49,615 nt of DNA, from positions 1-49,615 of the forward strand of contig JAFXKH010000027.1 in assembly GCA_017531795.1 (NCBI GenBank), read 5' to 3'. The notes beneath the pieces were generated by a model. That model did not search any database, was not told where the DNA came from, and saw only the letters and a program-made list of their open reading frames with translations. This document shows, piece by piece, positions 15,105 to 22,910 of this stretch (position 1 is the first letter of the stretch; every line of letters starts with the position of its first letter). This stretch comes from Clostridia bacterium. Lineage in GTDB: Bacteria > Bacillota > Clostridia > Christensenellales > Pumilibacteraceae. The position numbers were made by a program, and so were the translations under genes.

Positions 15105-15983
15105 TTAAATTATTCCCAAATCTTTCATAACGTTCCTGAGTTTTTCAGCATTGGTGGGTGACATCTCAGTAAGGGGAAGACGGGGTTTGCCTGCCTTGAT
15201 GCCTATGTATTCGAGAGCCTTCTTCGTCGGTATGGGGTTAACTTCCATAAAGAGAGCCTTTGCAAGAGGATCGAGCTTGAAAGCCTTTTCACGCGCGGTG
15301 ACGTAATCGCCCTTAAAGCAAGCGTTCGTAATCTCTTTCATTTCGGAAGGGCATACGTTGCCGACTACGGAAATAACGCCGACTGCGCCGAGCGCCATAA
15401 GGAAGGTGGTATAACTGTCGTTACCGCTATAAATATCCAATTTACTACCGCACACACGGCACATTGCGAGAAGTTCGTCAATGTTTTCGCTCGCGTCCTT
15501 AATAGCCACTATATTTTTATGTTCGGACAGTTTAAGCGCGGTAGAAGGAGCAATTCTCACGCCCGTTCTGAGAGGCACGTTGTACATCATAATAGGCACG
15601 TTTACCGAATCTGCTATAGCGGTGAAGTGAGCGAGAAGTCCTGCTTGCGTACACTTGTTGTAATAAGGCGTTACGATAAGAAGTCCGTCTGCGCCTTCCG
15701 CTTCGGCAAGTTTGCTCATTTTGATTGCGCTTTGCGTGTTGTTGCTTCCCGTACCGATAATAACGGGCACACGGTGATTAACGTGCTTTACTGCGAAGCG
15801 GAAAAGTTGAAGGCGTTCTTCCTCCGTCATTGTGGAGGGTTCTCCCGTAGTACCGCCTACGATAACAGCGTCAACACCACCGTCAATAACGTAATCAAGC
15901 AGTTTGCCGTATTCGTCAAAATTAATTCCGTCCTCTGTCATAGGCGTAACGAGAGCCACGCCGACACCTTTGAATATACTCAT
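15105..15983 (-). CDS. dapA: 4-hydroxy-tetrahydrodipicolinate synthase
   Basis: 292 residues; condenses aspartate semialdehyde with pyruvate, the first committed step of lysine and diaminopimelate synthesis. GGTTGEPST (substrate loop with the Thr-Thr pair), YNVPLRTG (catalytic Tyr) and AIKDAS (Schiff-base Lys) are all present, and length is standard. It follows asd by 16 nt on the minus strand, with SD GGAG before its ATG, and so shares the lysine riboswitch upstream of asd. Substrate channelling order (Asd then DapA) matches operon order. Confidence 0.97.
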   Translation of the reverse strand: MSIFKGVGVALVTPMTEDGINFDEYGKLLDYVIDGGVDAVIVGGTTGEPSTMTEEERLQLFRFAVKHVNHRVPVIIGTGSNNTQSAIKMSKLAEAEGADGLLIVTPYYNKCTQAGLLAHFTAIADSVNVPIMMYNVPLRTGVRIAPSTALKLSEHKNIVAIKDASENIDELLAMCRVCGSKLDIYSGNDSYTTFLMALGAVGVISVVGNVCPSEMKEITNACFKGDYVTAREKAFKLDPLAKALFMEVNPIPTKKALEYIGIKAGKPRLPLTEMSPTNAEKLRNVMKDLGII

Positions 15984-15999
15984 TATAATATACTCCTTA

Positions 16000-17019
16000 T
16001 TATTCCTTTTCTGTTATTAACTTCGCGATCTGCACGGCGTTCGTAGCTGCGCCTTTGCGGATATTATCAGCAACGCACCAAAGATTTACACCGCTTTCCA
16101 CGGTAAAGTCCTGACGGATTCTGCCGATAAATACTTCGTTGCGGTTGGTAGCGTAAAGCGGAGTAGGATAAACGTGATTTGCGGGATCGTCCATTACTAC
16201 GACACCCTCCGCTTTCTCAAGAACTTTGCGAACGTCGTCAGCGGTAACTTTCTTTTCAAACTCAATATTGATAGATTCGCTGTGACCGTAATATACGGGA
16301 ACGCGAACGCAAGTTGCCGTTACTTTAATCTCGGGCGCGTGAAGAATTTTGAGCGTTTCGTCAATCATCTTCTGTTCTTCCTTATAGTATCCGTTGGGAA
16401 GAAGCACGTCTATTTCAGGAATAACGTTGCCTGCGATAGGATGCGTAAATTTCTTGGGAGCAGGGGCTTCTTCACCGTCGGCGATTGCTTTCATACCTTC
16501 TTCAAGATCTGCATAGCCGTTTACGCCTGCGCCTGACACCGCTTGGAAAGTGGTATAAATTACTCTCTTGATGCCAAAAGCCTTATGTAAGGGAGAAAGC
16601 GCAACCATAGCCTGAATAGTCGAGCAGTTAGGGTTTGCGATAATGCCCTTGGGACGGTTGAAAGCATCTTCGGGATTGACTTCGGGAACAACGAGAGGTA
16701 CGTTTTCGTCCATGCGCCAATAAGCCGAATTATCAATAACCACTCCGCCTGCTTCTGCAAACAAAGGAGAGAACTTTGCACTCGTAGAACCGCCTGCGCT
16801 CATAATGACGATTTCAGGCGCGTACTTTTTGATGTTTTCTTCGTTAGTTTCAATAACGGTATACTTCTTGCCGCGGTAATCTATTTCTTTACCTGCGCTC
16901 TTTGCCGAAGCGAAAGGGAGAAGTTCGCCAATGGGAAAATCCATTTCTGCAAGAACTTCAAGCATCTTTCTGCCCACCATACCGGTTGCGCCCACAACGG
17001 CAACTCTATAAGTTTTCAT
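16000..17019 (-). CDS. asd: Aspartate-semialdehyde dehydrogenase
   Basis: 339 residues; reduces aspartyl phosphate to aspartate semialdehyde with NADPH at the branch point of lysine, threonine and methionine synthesis. GATGMVGRKM is the nucleotide-binding loop, NPNCST carries the active-site Cys, and the C-terminal half holds SGAGVNGY and the dimer domain. Typical Gram-positive-type Asd in length. SD GGAGG before ATG. Its roughly 250-nt leader contains a lysine riboswitch, so expression of asd and dapA should fall when lysine is plentiful. Confidence 0.97.
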   Translation of the reverse strand: MKTYRVAVVGATGMVGRKMLEVLAEMDFPIGELLPFASAKSAGKEIDYRGKKYTVIETNEENIKKYAPEIVIMSAGGSTSAKFSPLFAEAGGVVIDNSAYWRMDENVPLVVPEVNPEDAFNRPKGIIANPNCSTIQAMVALSPLHKAFGIKRVIYTTFQAVSGAGVNGYADLEEGMKAIADGEEAPAPKKFTHPIAGNVIPEIDVLLPNGYYKEEQKMIDETLKILHAPEIKVTATCVRVPVYYGHSESINIEFEKKVTADDVRKVLEKAEGVVVMDDPANHVYPTPLYATNRNEVFIGRIRQDFTVESGVNLWCVADNIRKGAATNAVQIAKLITEKE

Positions 17020-17059
17020 AAATATATATTCCTCCGAAAAATAAATTGCTCATAATTAA

Positions 17060-17084
17060 AGCCCTGCCGTAAATCGACAAGGCT
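17060..17084 (-). terminator. Terminator-like hairpin of the lysine riboswitch expression platform
   Basis: On the minus strand AGCCTTGTCG pairs with CGGCAGGGCT (10 bp including G-U pairs) across a 5-nt loop, followed by TTTAATTAT. The U tract is weak but the position, directly after the aptamer and about 40 nt before the asd start, is right for transcription attenuation. Confidence 0.5.
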
Positions 17085-17100
17085 CCACAAATGCGAGTCG

Positions 17101-17271
17101 TTCAATGCTCTCCATACCATATCGGTATGACAATCGCAAGGCTCTTAGTCCTACTGCAACCGACCGAACGCGTACCGCATAACGTCCGACCTCGGCGACG
17201 ATACCCTTTCTCGAAAGCCCCGTGCGGTGGGTAAAACTTTGCGATACTTTTGCTCGACGCTCCTCATCGAA
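17101..17271 (-). promoter_or_regulatory. Lysine riboswitch (L box) upstream of asd-dapA
   Basis: Read on the minus strand. Closing stem P1 is TTCGATG at the 5' side with CATTGAA at the 3' side (one G-U). The sequence then follows the L-box plan: GATGAGGAGCGTCGA, AAAAGTATCGC, AGAAAGGGTATCGTCGCCGAGG in the middle, GTAGGACTAAGAGCC, and a closing GGTATGGAGAGCATTG. These match the conserved core of the lysC leader of Bacillus (GAGGxGC, AGTAT, GTCGCCGAAG, GGAGxGC). The genes controlled are early lysine steps, as expected. A covariance search (RF00168) would settle it. Confidence 0.85.
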
Positions 17272-17282
17272 TTTACTACGAA

Positions 17283-17311
17283 ATAATACCATATATATCT
17301 CATAATGTCAA
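17283..17311 (-). promoter_or_regulatory. Promoter of the lysine riboswitch-asd-dapA operon
   Basis: On the minus strand TTGACA (17311-17306), 17-nt spacer, TATTAT (17288-17283); start site near 17276, just before the aptamer. Confidence 0.8.
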
Positions 17312-17318
17312 GCCGTTT

Positions 17319-17347
17319 TTGCTTGCTTTTTTATTATAATTTATGAT
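17319..17347 (+). promoter_or_regulatory. Probable promoter of the 99-residue membrane protein gene, divergent to asd
   Basis: TTGCTT (17319-17324), 17-nt spacer, TATGAT (17342-17347). The start site near 17354 leaves only about 10 nt before the ATG at 17364, and no SD is present. It lies back to back with the asd promoter. Confidence 0.5.
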
Positions 17348-17363
17348 ATAACTATAAGTAACT

Positions 17364-17663
17364 ATGAATAAACATTTACTCAGAAGAATATTTGCAATAA
17401 TCGCCCTTGTGGGCATACTTGGAGTGACCGTATTCGGTACGCTTACTTTTTTTAACTTATTCGCAGAAACATACTCCGTTCTCTTTGGAACGTTAGCCAC
17501 TATCTTCGCGTGTGTTACTGCGGTATTTTTTATATTGCAATATATTCTCCGTGACAAAGAAACTACGCTTGGAATTCCGGAAGAAGACTTATCTGCTACC
17601 GACGGCGAGGCAGATAACGCAGAGAAAGACGTTGGCGGTGATGGCAACGTAGAAGAAAACTGA
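17364..17663 (+). CDS. Small two-span membrane protein of unknown function
   Basis: 99 residues: a short basic N-terminus (MNKHLLRR), two hydrophobic spans (about 9-31 and 37-60), then an acidic, Gly/Asp/Glu-rich tail with no obvious fold. No recognised domain. The upstream stretch has a near-leaderless promoter and no SD. The last 75 nt, which encode the acidic tail, are antisense to the C-terminal coding region of the convergent minus-strand gene ending at 17589. The hydrophobic part is convincing; the disordered tail may be shaped by the overlap. Confidence 0.6.
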   Translation: MNKHLLRRIFAIIALVGILGVTVFGTLTFFNLFAETYSVLFGTLATIFACVTAVFFILQYILRDKETTLGIPEEDLSATDGEADNAEKDVGGDGNVEEN

Positions 17664-17957
17664 CGGAACGAATTGGGAGAAAACGAGTAATATAAGCGCG
17701 GTAAACAGAAATCTTCGCGCGTTGGCTTTGGAGATAGCGTTTACGGCGAGGGTTTTAAAACGGGGCATTATTTTTTCTCTTTCCTTTCTTTTAAGAGGAG
17801 CGAATAATTTCCTTTCGACTGCGCCTATTACGCAAAAAGAAGAAGAAAACGAAGACAGTACTTTGACGTTGGTGGCAACCCCGAACTCGGAAAAAATTAT
17901 CCACCAGAATAAGAGTATGAGAAAGCGGAAACCGCATCTATCGATAAATTCTCGCAT
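17589..17957 (-). CDS. Small membrane protein of unknown function, convergent and overlapping
   Basis: 122 residues on the minus strand from ATG 17957. Hydrophobic spans at about 10-27 and in the last 40 residues (RRFLFTALILLVFSQFVP then VFFYVAITANVFLCVICLAVG), with a basic central loop KRKEREKIMPRFK. Codon choice on this strand (GCC, ATC, CTC, GTT, AAC) looks like real coding, while the plus-strand frame 17722-18003 does not. ATG 17957 is chosen because a TATAAT box ends 6 nt before it, a leaderless layout; an in-frame ATG at 17993 lies upstream of that box. The 3' end overlaps the neighbouring plus-strand gene by 75 nt. Family unknown. Confidence 0.6.
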   Translation of the reverse strand: MREFIDRCGFRFLILLFWWIIFSEFGVATNVKVLSSFSSSFCVIGAVERKLFAPLKRKEREKIMPRFKTLAVNAISKANARRFLFTALILLVFSQFVPSVFFYVAITANVFLCVICLAVGSR

Positions 17958-17963
17958 ACGTGG

Positions 17964-17993
17964 ATTATACCCACAGGTGGATGAAAAAACCAA
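17964..17993 (-). promoter_or_regulatory. Promoter of the minus-strand membrane gene (leaderless layout)
   Basis: Minus strand TTGGTT (17993-17988), 18-nt spacer, TATAAT (17969-17964), then six bases to the ATG at 17957. It overlaps the ribosome site of the divergent sua5 gene. Confidence 0.5.
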
Positions 17994-18988
17994 TGAAAAC
18001 TGAAATTTTACAAGCTAACGAGGAAAATATTGTCAAATGCGCTGAATTTATAAAAAACGGTGGCATAGTGGCATTTCCCACTGAAACGGTATATGGATTG
18101 GGCGCGTGCGCCTTTGACGAGAAAGCAACGGAAAAAATTTTCGTTGCAAAAGGTCGGCCTGCGACAAACCCGCTTATTATCCACGTGTCAGAAAAGTCGC
18201 AGATAGATACGGTGGCAGAGGTAAGCGAACAGGCAAGACGGCTTATTGACGCGTTGATGCCGGGCGCGTTCACACTCGTTCTGCCCAAAAAATCCATAGT
18301 TCCTTCAATCGTAACGGCAGGGTTTGATACGGTAGCCGTGCGTATGCCCGATCACGAAGTTGCGCTTGCCTTAATAAATGCGGTGGGCAAACCTATATGC
18401 GCTCCGTCAGCAAACAGTAGCGCGCGACCTTCTCCTACGACGGCGATGCACGTTTATGAAGACTTGTGCGGAAATATTCCGTATATACTCGACGGCGGAA
18501 AATGTCCGTTCGGAGTAGAAAGTACCATAATAGATATGACGCGGACTCCGCCCAAAGTTCTTCGAGCAGGCTCGGTAGATATTTCGAGAGTGGAAGATAT
18601 TATCGGAGAAATAGATAAATCTTCTATGATAATCGACCAACTTGCCGACAGTAAAACGCCTATGAACTTCATGCCGAGAGCCGAACTCACTTTCTCGGCG
18701 TACTACGAAGGCATGGATAGAACCATTTGCGAGTATTACGACAGCCTATCTAAGCAGGGTAGAAAACCGATAATTTTCTGTTTAAGCAAGAACGCAAGTT
18801 TGTACGGCGACAGACGGGTTATGGAAATGGGCAAAACGGTCAAGGAATACGCAAGCCGATTGTTTGAAACCGTAAGAGAAGCGGAAAGGACTTACGACTC
18901 AATCATAGCGGAGGGCGTGCCTTTTGGCGGAATTGGAACGACACTTCTGGCGCGTTTGATGAAAATGTCCAACGGTAACGTAATATAA
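17993..18988 (+). CDS. sua5: Threonylcarbamoyl-AMP synthase (Sua5 type, YrdC plus Sua5 domain)
   Basis: 331 residues. Makes threonylcarbamoyl-AMP from threonine, bicarbonate and ATP, the first step of the t6A37 modification of ANN-decoding tRNAs. The YrdC domain (about 10-200) shows FPTETVYGLG, KGRPATNPL, MPGAFTLVL, VAVRMPDH and APSANSSARPSPT; the C-terminal ~100 residues form the Sua5 domain, so it is the long form. Two starts compete: ATG 17993 (SD AGGTGG, 12-nt spacing) and in-frame ATG 17981, which directly abuts that SD; I prefer 17993. The order sua5-LMW phosphatase-rpiB matches ywlC-ywlE-ywlF of Bacillus. Confidence 0.93.
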   Translation: MKTEILQANEENIVKCAEFIKNGGIVAFPTETVYGLGACAFDEKATEKIFVAKGRPATNPLIIHVSEKSQIDTVAEVSEQARRLIDALMPGAFTLVLPKKSIVPSIVTAGFDTVAVRMPDHEVALALINAVGKPICAPSANSSARPSPTTAMHVYEDLCGNIPYILDGGKCPFGVESTIIDMTRTPPKVLRAGSVDISRVEDIIGEIDKSSMIIDQLADSKTPMNFMPRAELTFSAYYEGMDRTICEYYDSLSKQGRKPIIFCLSKNASLYGDRRVMEMGKTVKEYASRLFETVREAERTYDSIIAEGVPFGGIGTTLLARLMKMSNGNVI

Positions 18989-19004
18989 AACAGAGTATAC
19001 AGTG

Positions 19005-19505
19005 ATGAAAAAAGATAAAATAAACGTACTTTTTATATGCACGGGAAATACCTGTCGTTCGCCTATGGCAGAGCAGATGTTTGCGGACTATATAAAAAAG
19101 AATAAAATGTCTGCCGTGGTAAGCGTGTCCAGCGCAGGAATATACGCGGACAACGGAAGACCTATGACACCCGAATCGGCAGGAGTGCTTGCAGAACTCG
19201 GATTAACGGTATATCCGCATAAGTCAAGACTTCTTACCGTTGACCTTATTCAAAACGCCAACGTAATAGTTTGTATGACGGAAGGTCACAGAAACGCGCT
19301 CGTTCATACTTTTACTTACGAAGCAGCAATGAGCGACGGCGAACAGCGGATAACGGGAACGGTAAAAGAACTCGTTGGTGAAGAAGTGAACGATCCTTAC
19401 GGTCAGGGCGTAGATGCTTACCGCAAGACGGCGGGTTTGCTGACGAAAATGCTCGAACCTCTTCGCCAATATATATTAAAAATGATGGATAAGGAGACGG
19501 TATGA
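19005..19505 (+). CDS. Low-molecular-weight protein-tyrosine/arginine phosphatase family (YwlE-like)
   Basis: 166 residues with the P-loop CTGNTCRS (Cys12, Arg18) at the N-terminus and the general-acid motif NDPYG near residue 127, which define low-molecular-weight phosphatases. The residue after the P-loop Asn is Thr (CTGNTCR), the feature linked to phosphoarginine preference in Bacillus YwlE; combined with the sua5/rpiB neighbourhood this favours a YwlE-type protein-arginine phosphatase. That specificity is inference. A GTG at 19002 directly precedes the chosen ATG. It overlaps rpiB by 4 nt (ATGA). Confidence 0.9.
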   Translation: MKKDKINVLFICTGNTCRSPMAEQMFADYIKKNKMSAVVSVSSAGIYADNGRPMTPESAGVLAELGLTVYPHKSRLLTVDLIQNANVIVCMTEGHRNALVHTFTYEAAMSDGEQRITGTVKELVGEEVNDPYGQGVDAYRKTAGLLTKMLEPLRQYILKMMDKETV

Positions 19506-19966
19506 AAGTATCAATAGCGTGTGACGACGCAGGCAGAGAACTCAAAGAAATAATAAAAACCGAACTTAATAAAGACGGCTATGAAGTCGTTGATTTCGGA
19601 CTTACCGAACCCAACAGAACCGCCGATTATCCCGATTACGCCCTGCCTGCAATTGAAGCAGTAGCGAACGGTGAGTGCGAATACGGCGTACTTGTTTGCG
19701 GTACGGGAATAGGTATGAGCATGTGCGCGAATAAAGTTCCCGGAATAAGATGCGCGCACGTAACGGATTGTTTTTCTGCCGAAGCGACTAGACTTCATAA
19801 CGATGCGAATATGATCGCGCTCGGCGCAAGAATAACGGGACAATCGCTGGCAATAAAAATAATAAAGACTTTCTTTTCCACTCCTTATTCGGGAGAGGAG
19901 AGACACACTCGTCGCATAAATAAAATTGCGGATATAGAGAAAAAATATTCAAAGGTGATGCAATGA
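19502..19966 (+). CDS. rpiB: Ribose-5-phosphate isomerase B family protein
   Basis: 154 residues. RpiB interconverts ribose 5-phosphate and ribulose 5-phosphate. The active-site Cys66 in VCGTGIGMSM, His98 (RLHNDAN) and RHTRRI near the end are present. The usual N-terminal CDHAG motif reads CDDAG here, with Asp9 replacing the conserved substrate-contacting His. This may alter sugar specificity (relatives act on allose or galactose phosphates), but the core of the site is intact. Overlaps the gene before by ATGA and the first V-ATPase gene by ATGA, so it is translationally coupled to both. Confidence 0.9.
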   Translation: MKVSIACDDAGRELKEIIKTELNKDGYEVVDFGLTEPNRTADYPDYALPAIEAVANGECEYGVLVCGTGIGMSMCANKVPGIRCAHVTDCFSAEATRLHNDANMIALGARITGQSLAIKIIKTFFSTPYSGEERHTRRINKIADIEKKYSKVMQ

Positions 19967-20283
19967 AGACGATAAACGAAATTATGACAGAAATTGAAAA
20001 AGCCGAAGCAGAAGCAAGCGAAATAATCGCGCAAGCCGAAAACGAGGCAATGCTCACCGCCAAAAGCGTATCCGAAGAAATGGAAACTGTTACGAAAAGC
20101 GCGCTTGACGAAGGCAAAAAGTACGTTAGCCAAAAAATAGCCGAAGCAACCGCCAAAGCGGACGTTATGGCGAACGCTCTTCTTACAGAGCGTAAGAAAG
20201 AAGACGATAAACTCGTTGAAAACGCGCGTAAAAATCTCGATAAGGCAGTAGACGTAATAGTAAAAGATTTTTTCTCATATTGA
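19963..20283 (+). CDS. V/A-type ATPase peripheral stalk subunit G/H
   Basis: 106 residues, almost entirely a charged heptad-like helix (EIEKAEAEASEIIAQAENEA...), the hallmark of the stalk subunit AhaH/NtpF that forms a coiled coil with subunit E. It is the first gene of the V-ATPase set, as in archaeal and clostridial operons. Assigned from coiled-coil composition, length and position; similar helices occur in F-type b subunits, but the surrounding genes are all V-type. Starts within the rpiB stop (ATGA). Confidence 0.85.
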   Translation: MKTINEIMTEIEKAEAEASEIIAQAENEAMLTAKSVSEEMETVTKSALDEGKKYVSQKIAEATAKADVMANALLTERKKEDDKLVENARKNLDKAVDVIVKDFFSY

Positions 20284-20306
20284 CGGATAACCAAACTTAG
20301 AAATAT

Positions 20307-22349
20307 ATGGCTTTAATAAAAATGCAAAAACTCCGCGTGATAGGGCTGAAAAGCGCTTGCGCGGAAATAACGGATACGCTCGCAAAATCGGGTAACTTTG
20401 AAGTAATCCGCTCGACGGTAAACGTAGAGGTGAGCGACAGCGTGGATAAACTCCTTGCCCAAAAGGCAAGGTGTGCTTTTGCTATTGACTCGATAAACGA
20501 TGTTTACATTTACGCTCAAACGTATGTGAAGCGAAAAAAGACGGACGTTTTCGGCAAAATCGAAAAGCCCAAGTCAGCGCGTTTCTTCTCGTCAATAACA
20601 GAAGTGGACGATGCGGGCAAGAGAGAGAACGAAATTTTTCCGATGGTAGCGGAAATAGAAAATCTCGTGCGTTTACGCACGGAAAAGCGCGCCGAACTGA
20701 ATAAACTCAACGCTTCTCTCAAACAACTTACGCCGTATGCTTGCTGTGATGAACCACTTTCTGCGTTCAGACAAACGGAAAACGCGTATAGCGCGCTGTA
20801 TCTGGGTAAAGTCACACCCGCCGTATATGAGAAATTGGGTGAACTCGCCTTGCTTCGTCCGTACGCAGGAGCAAAGCTTTCCAATCTTATGGGCGTAACT
20901 GCCTTAAACCGTGACAGAGAAAAGGTGAGCGAAATTCTCAGCGAACTTGGCTTTATGCCTTGTCCGTTTACGGGCGAAAAATCTATTAGCGAACTTATTC
21001 AGGAAAACAGAATAAAGTACGACGAACTGATGGAAGAAGACGAGAAACTCGTAAAAAATCTTCTTGACACGATAGAAAAACTGCCGTCAATAAAACTTCT
21101 TCACGACTATTATCTGATAGAAACGGAAAAAGCGGAGGCGGTAGACGGATATAAGTCCACGGCAAAAACCTTCTGCGCTGAGGGTTGGATACCCGAACCG
21201 AAAGCGGAAGAACTTACCGAGGCGGTCGCGAAAGCAGGTGGCGCGGTAATTACTCTGCTTGAAGAAGTAGTGGAAGGTGACGAGCCTCCGACTTTATACA
21301 AAAAAAACAAAGTGCTTGCGCCTTTCCAAGCCCTTACCGATCAATATTCAACGCCTTCTTATTTTGAGCCGGATCCGAATATTTTCACCGCCTTTTTCTT
21401 CTTCCTCTTCTTTGGAATGATGACGGCGGATGCAGGTTACGGGGTGGTACTCGCTCTCGGCGCGTTCCTTATGATTAAGATATTAAAGCCCGAACCGGGC
21501 ATGAAGAATCTCGTACTACTCGTTGGAATTTGTAGCATTTCCGCAATCGTGTGGGGATTGCTGTTCGGTAGCGTATTCGGTTTTGACTTCGGACACTCCG
21601 ACTTCGGTATGGGATTCTTTAATACAGAAGAAGGATATACGATGGGGGTATGGTTTAACCCCTTGGAAGAACCGTTATTACTCCTTCTCATCTGTCTTGT
21701 TATAGGCGCGGTGCATATTATGCTCGGATACCTTCTCGGCGCGTATAAGTGTATAAAAAGCGGTAAAATTACGGACGGATTGTTTGACTACGGTTTTCCT
21801 GCGTTGACGTACGTCGGTGCAATACTCCTTTTGCTCGCGATGGGTAAAGTGCTGTTTAATCTCGACACGCATACCTGGGGCAACGGCGGAGAAATACCCC
21901 TTTGGCCGTCCGCTTTTGAGCATTTGCTTATCCCCGGATTTATCGTATTGGGAACGGGACTGCTTGGTAGCGTATTTACCAAAGGCAGAAAGAAAAAGGG
22001 CTTTGGCAAAGTAATAAGCGGACTCAGCGCGTTATACGACATAGTAAACATATTGTCCGACGTGCTTTCCTACGCGCGTATATTCGGTATTGCGCTTGCT
22101 TCATGCGCTATCGGTTACGCCTTCAACATACTCGTCGGTATGATCGGCAGTGGCGGTGGAGTAATGGTAATTCCGGCAGGAATACTCGCTATCGTCCTTC
22201 ACGTCTTCAACCTTGCGATGGGTGTGCTGTCTGCCTACGTACACAACGCCCGCTTGCAATATCTTGAATTCTACGGCAAATTCTATGACGGTGGTGGCAG
22301 ACCGTTCAGACCGTTGGGCGGTAGAACGAAATACGTAAGATTTATTTGA
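20307..22349 (+). CDS. atpI: V/A-type ATPase subunit I (a-subunit homologue)
   Basis: 680 residues. The cytosolic half (1 to about 340) is helical; the membrane half has seven to eight spans and forms the stator half-channels against the K ring. The essential channel arginine is present as Arg591 in SYARIFGIALAS, and EPLLLLLICLVIGAVHIMLG is a typical a-subunit helix. Length matches Enterococcus NtpI (664). Two starts are possible (MALIKMQK); no clear SD is visible, so coupling to the previous gene 23 nt upstream is likely. Confidence 0.95.
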   Translation: MALIKMQKLRVIGLKSACAEITDTLAKSGNFEVIRSTVNVEVSDSVDKLLAQKARCAFAIDSINDVYIYAQTYVKRKKTDVFGKIEKPKSARFFSSITEVDDAGKRENEIFPMVAEIENLVRLRTEKRAELNKLNASLKQLTPYACCDEPLSAFRQTENAYSALYLGKVTPAVYEKLGELALLRPYAGAKLSNLMGVTALNRDREKVSEILSELGFMPCPFTGEKSISELIQENRIKYDELMEEDEKLVKNLLDTIEKLPSIKLLHDYYLIETEKAEAVDGYKSTAKTFCAEGWIPEPKAEELTEAVAKAGGAVITLLEEVVEGDEPPTLYKKNKVLAPFQALTDQYSTPSYFEPDPNIFTAFFFFLFFGMMTADAGYGVVLALGAFLMIKILKPEPGMKNLVLLVGICSISAIVWGLLFGSVFGFDFGHSDFGMGFFNTEEGYTMGVWFNPLEEPLLLLLICLVIGAVHIMLGYLLGAYKCIKSGKITDGLFDYGFPALTYVGAILLLLAMGKVLFNLDTHTWGNGGEIPLWPSAFEHLLIPGFIVLGTGLLGSVFTKGRKKKGFGKVISGLSALYDIVNILSDVLSYARIFGIALASCAIGYAFNILVGMIGSGGGVMVIPAGILAIVLHVFNLAMGVLSAYVHNARLQYLEFYGKFYDGGGRPFRPLGGRTKYVRFI

Positions 22350-22383
22350 TTATCTTTTATAAACATAAAAAAATAGTAAACCC

Positions 22384-22397
22384 GTGACGAAAGTCAC
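22384..22397 (+). promoter_or_regulatory. Hairpin with GAAA tetraloop before atpK
   Basis: GTGAC-GAAA-GTCAC: a 5-bp stem closed by a GNRA tetraloop in the 83-nt I-K gap, the only sizeable gap inside the ATPase operon. TTTATA follows, too weak for efficient termination. It may mark an mRNA processing or stabilising site before the ring subunit gene, which is needed in excess. Confidence 0.35.
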
Positions 22398-22432
22398 TTT
22401 ATATCAGAAATATTAACGGAGGTCATTAAAAT

Positions 22433-22900
22433 ATGACAATAGGTATCTTTTACGCGCTTGCAGGCGCTGCAATTGCAATGAGCGCAGGAATCGGATCCGC
22501 AATCGGCGTAAGTCGCGCAGGACAGGCATCAGCCGCGCTTCTCAGCAAAGATCCGAGCAAATTCGGTTCTGTACTCGTACTTCAACTTCTTCCCGCATCA
22601 CAGTCAATATACGGATTCGTAGTAGCCGTATTCGCTTTCCTTGCGTGCGGACTTATGGGCGGAGACGTTTCTGCATTCCCGCCTGACCAAGGTCTTGCAA
22701 TTATTGCGGCTTGTATTCCCGTAGGAATTATCGGTTTGGTAAGCGCGATATTGCAGGGTAACGTAGCGGTTGCATGTATCAATCTCGTAGGCAAACAGGA
22801 GGGACAGATGGGTAAGGGAATTACCATGACCGTACTCGTCGAGATTTTCGCAATATTCTCGTTCATAATCTCCCTTCTTGCGCTTATATTCCTTATGTAA
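22433..22900 (+). CDS. atpK: V/A-type ATPase subunit K (membrane rotor proteolipid), Na+-type ligand set
   Basis: 155 residues in two homologous hairpins, four spans, as in Enterococcus hirae NtpK (156). The ion site matches NtpK: Leu53, Ser56, Gln57 and Tyr60 in QLLPASQSIYG (NtpK Leu61, Thr64, Gln65, Tyr68), Gln108 in LQGN (Gln110) and Glu137 in LVEIF (Glu139). Only Thr64 is changed, to Ser, which keeps the hydroxyl. This points to sodium as coupling ion. SD CGGAGG is strong. The direction (ATP synthesis or Na+ export) cannot be read from sequence. Confidence 0.95.
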   Translation: MTIGIFYALAGAAIAMSAGIGSAIGVSRAGQASAALLSKDPSKFGSVLVLQLLPASQSIYGFVVAVFAFLACGLMGGDVSAFPPDQGLAIIAACIPVGIIGLVSAILQGNVAVACINLVGKQEGQMGKGITMTVLVEIFAIFSFIISLLALIFLM

Positions 22901-22910
22901 GGAGAAAAAA

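Noticed and set aside
17056..17292. 78-codon minus-strand frame in the asd leader
   Set aside because: It lies across the lysine riboswitch, which explains the conserved sequence better.
17722..18003. 93-codon plus-strand frame before sua5
   Set aside because: Composition is poor, and the minus strand here shows better coding character (17589-17957).
20313..20519. Short minus-strand frames at the start of atpI
   Set aside because: No coding character and fully covered by a conserved V-ATPase gene.
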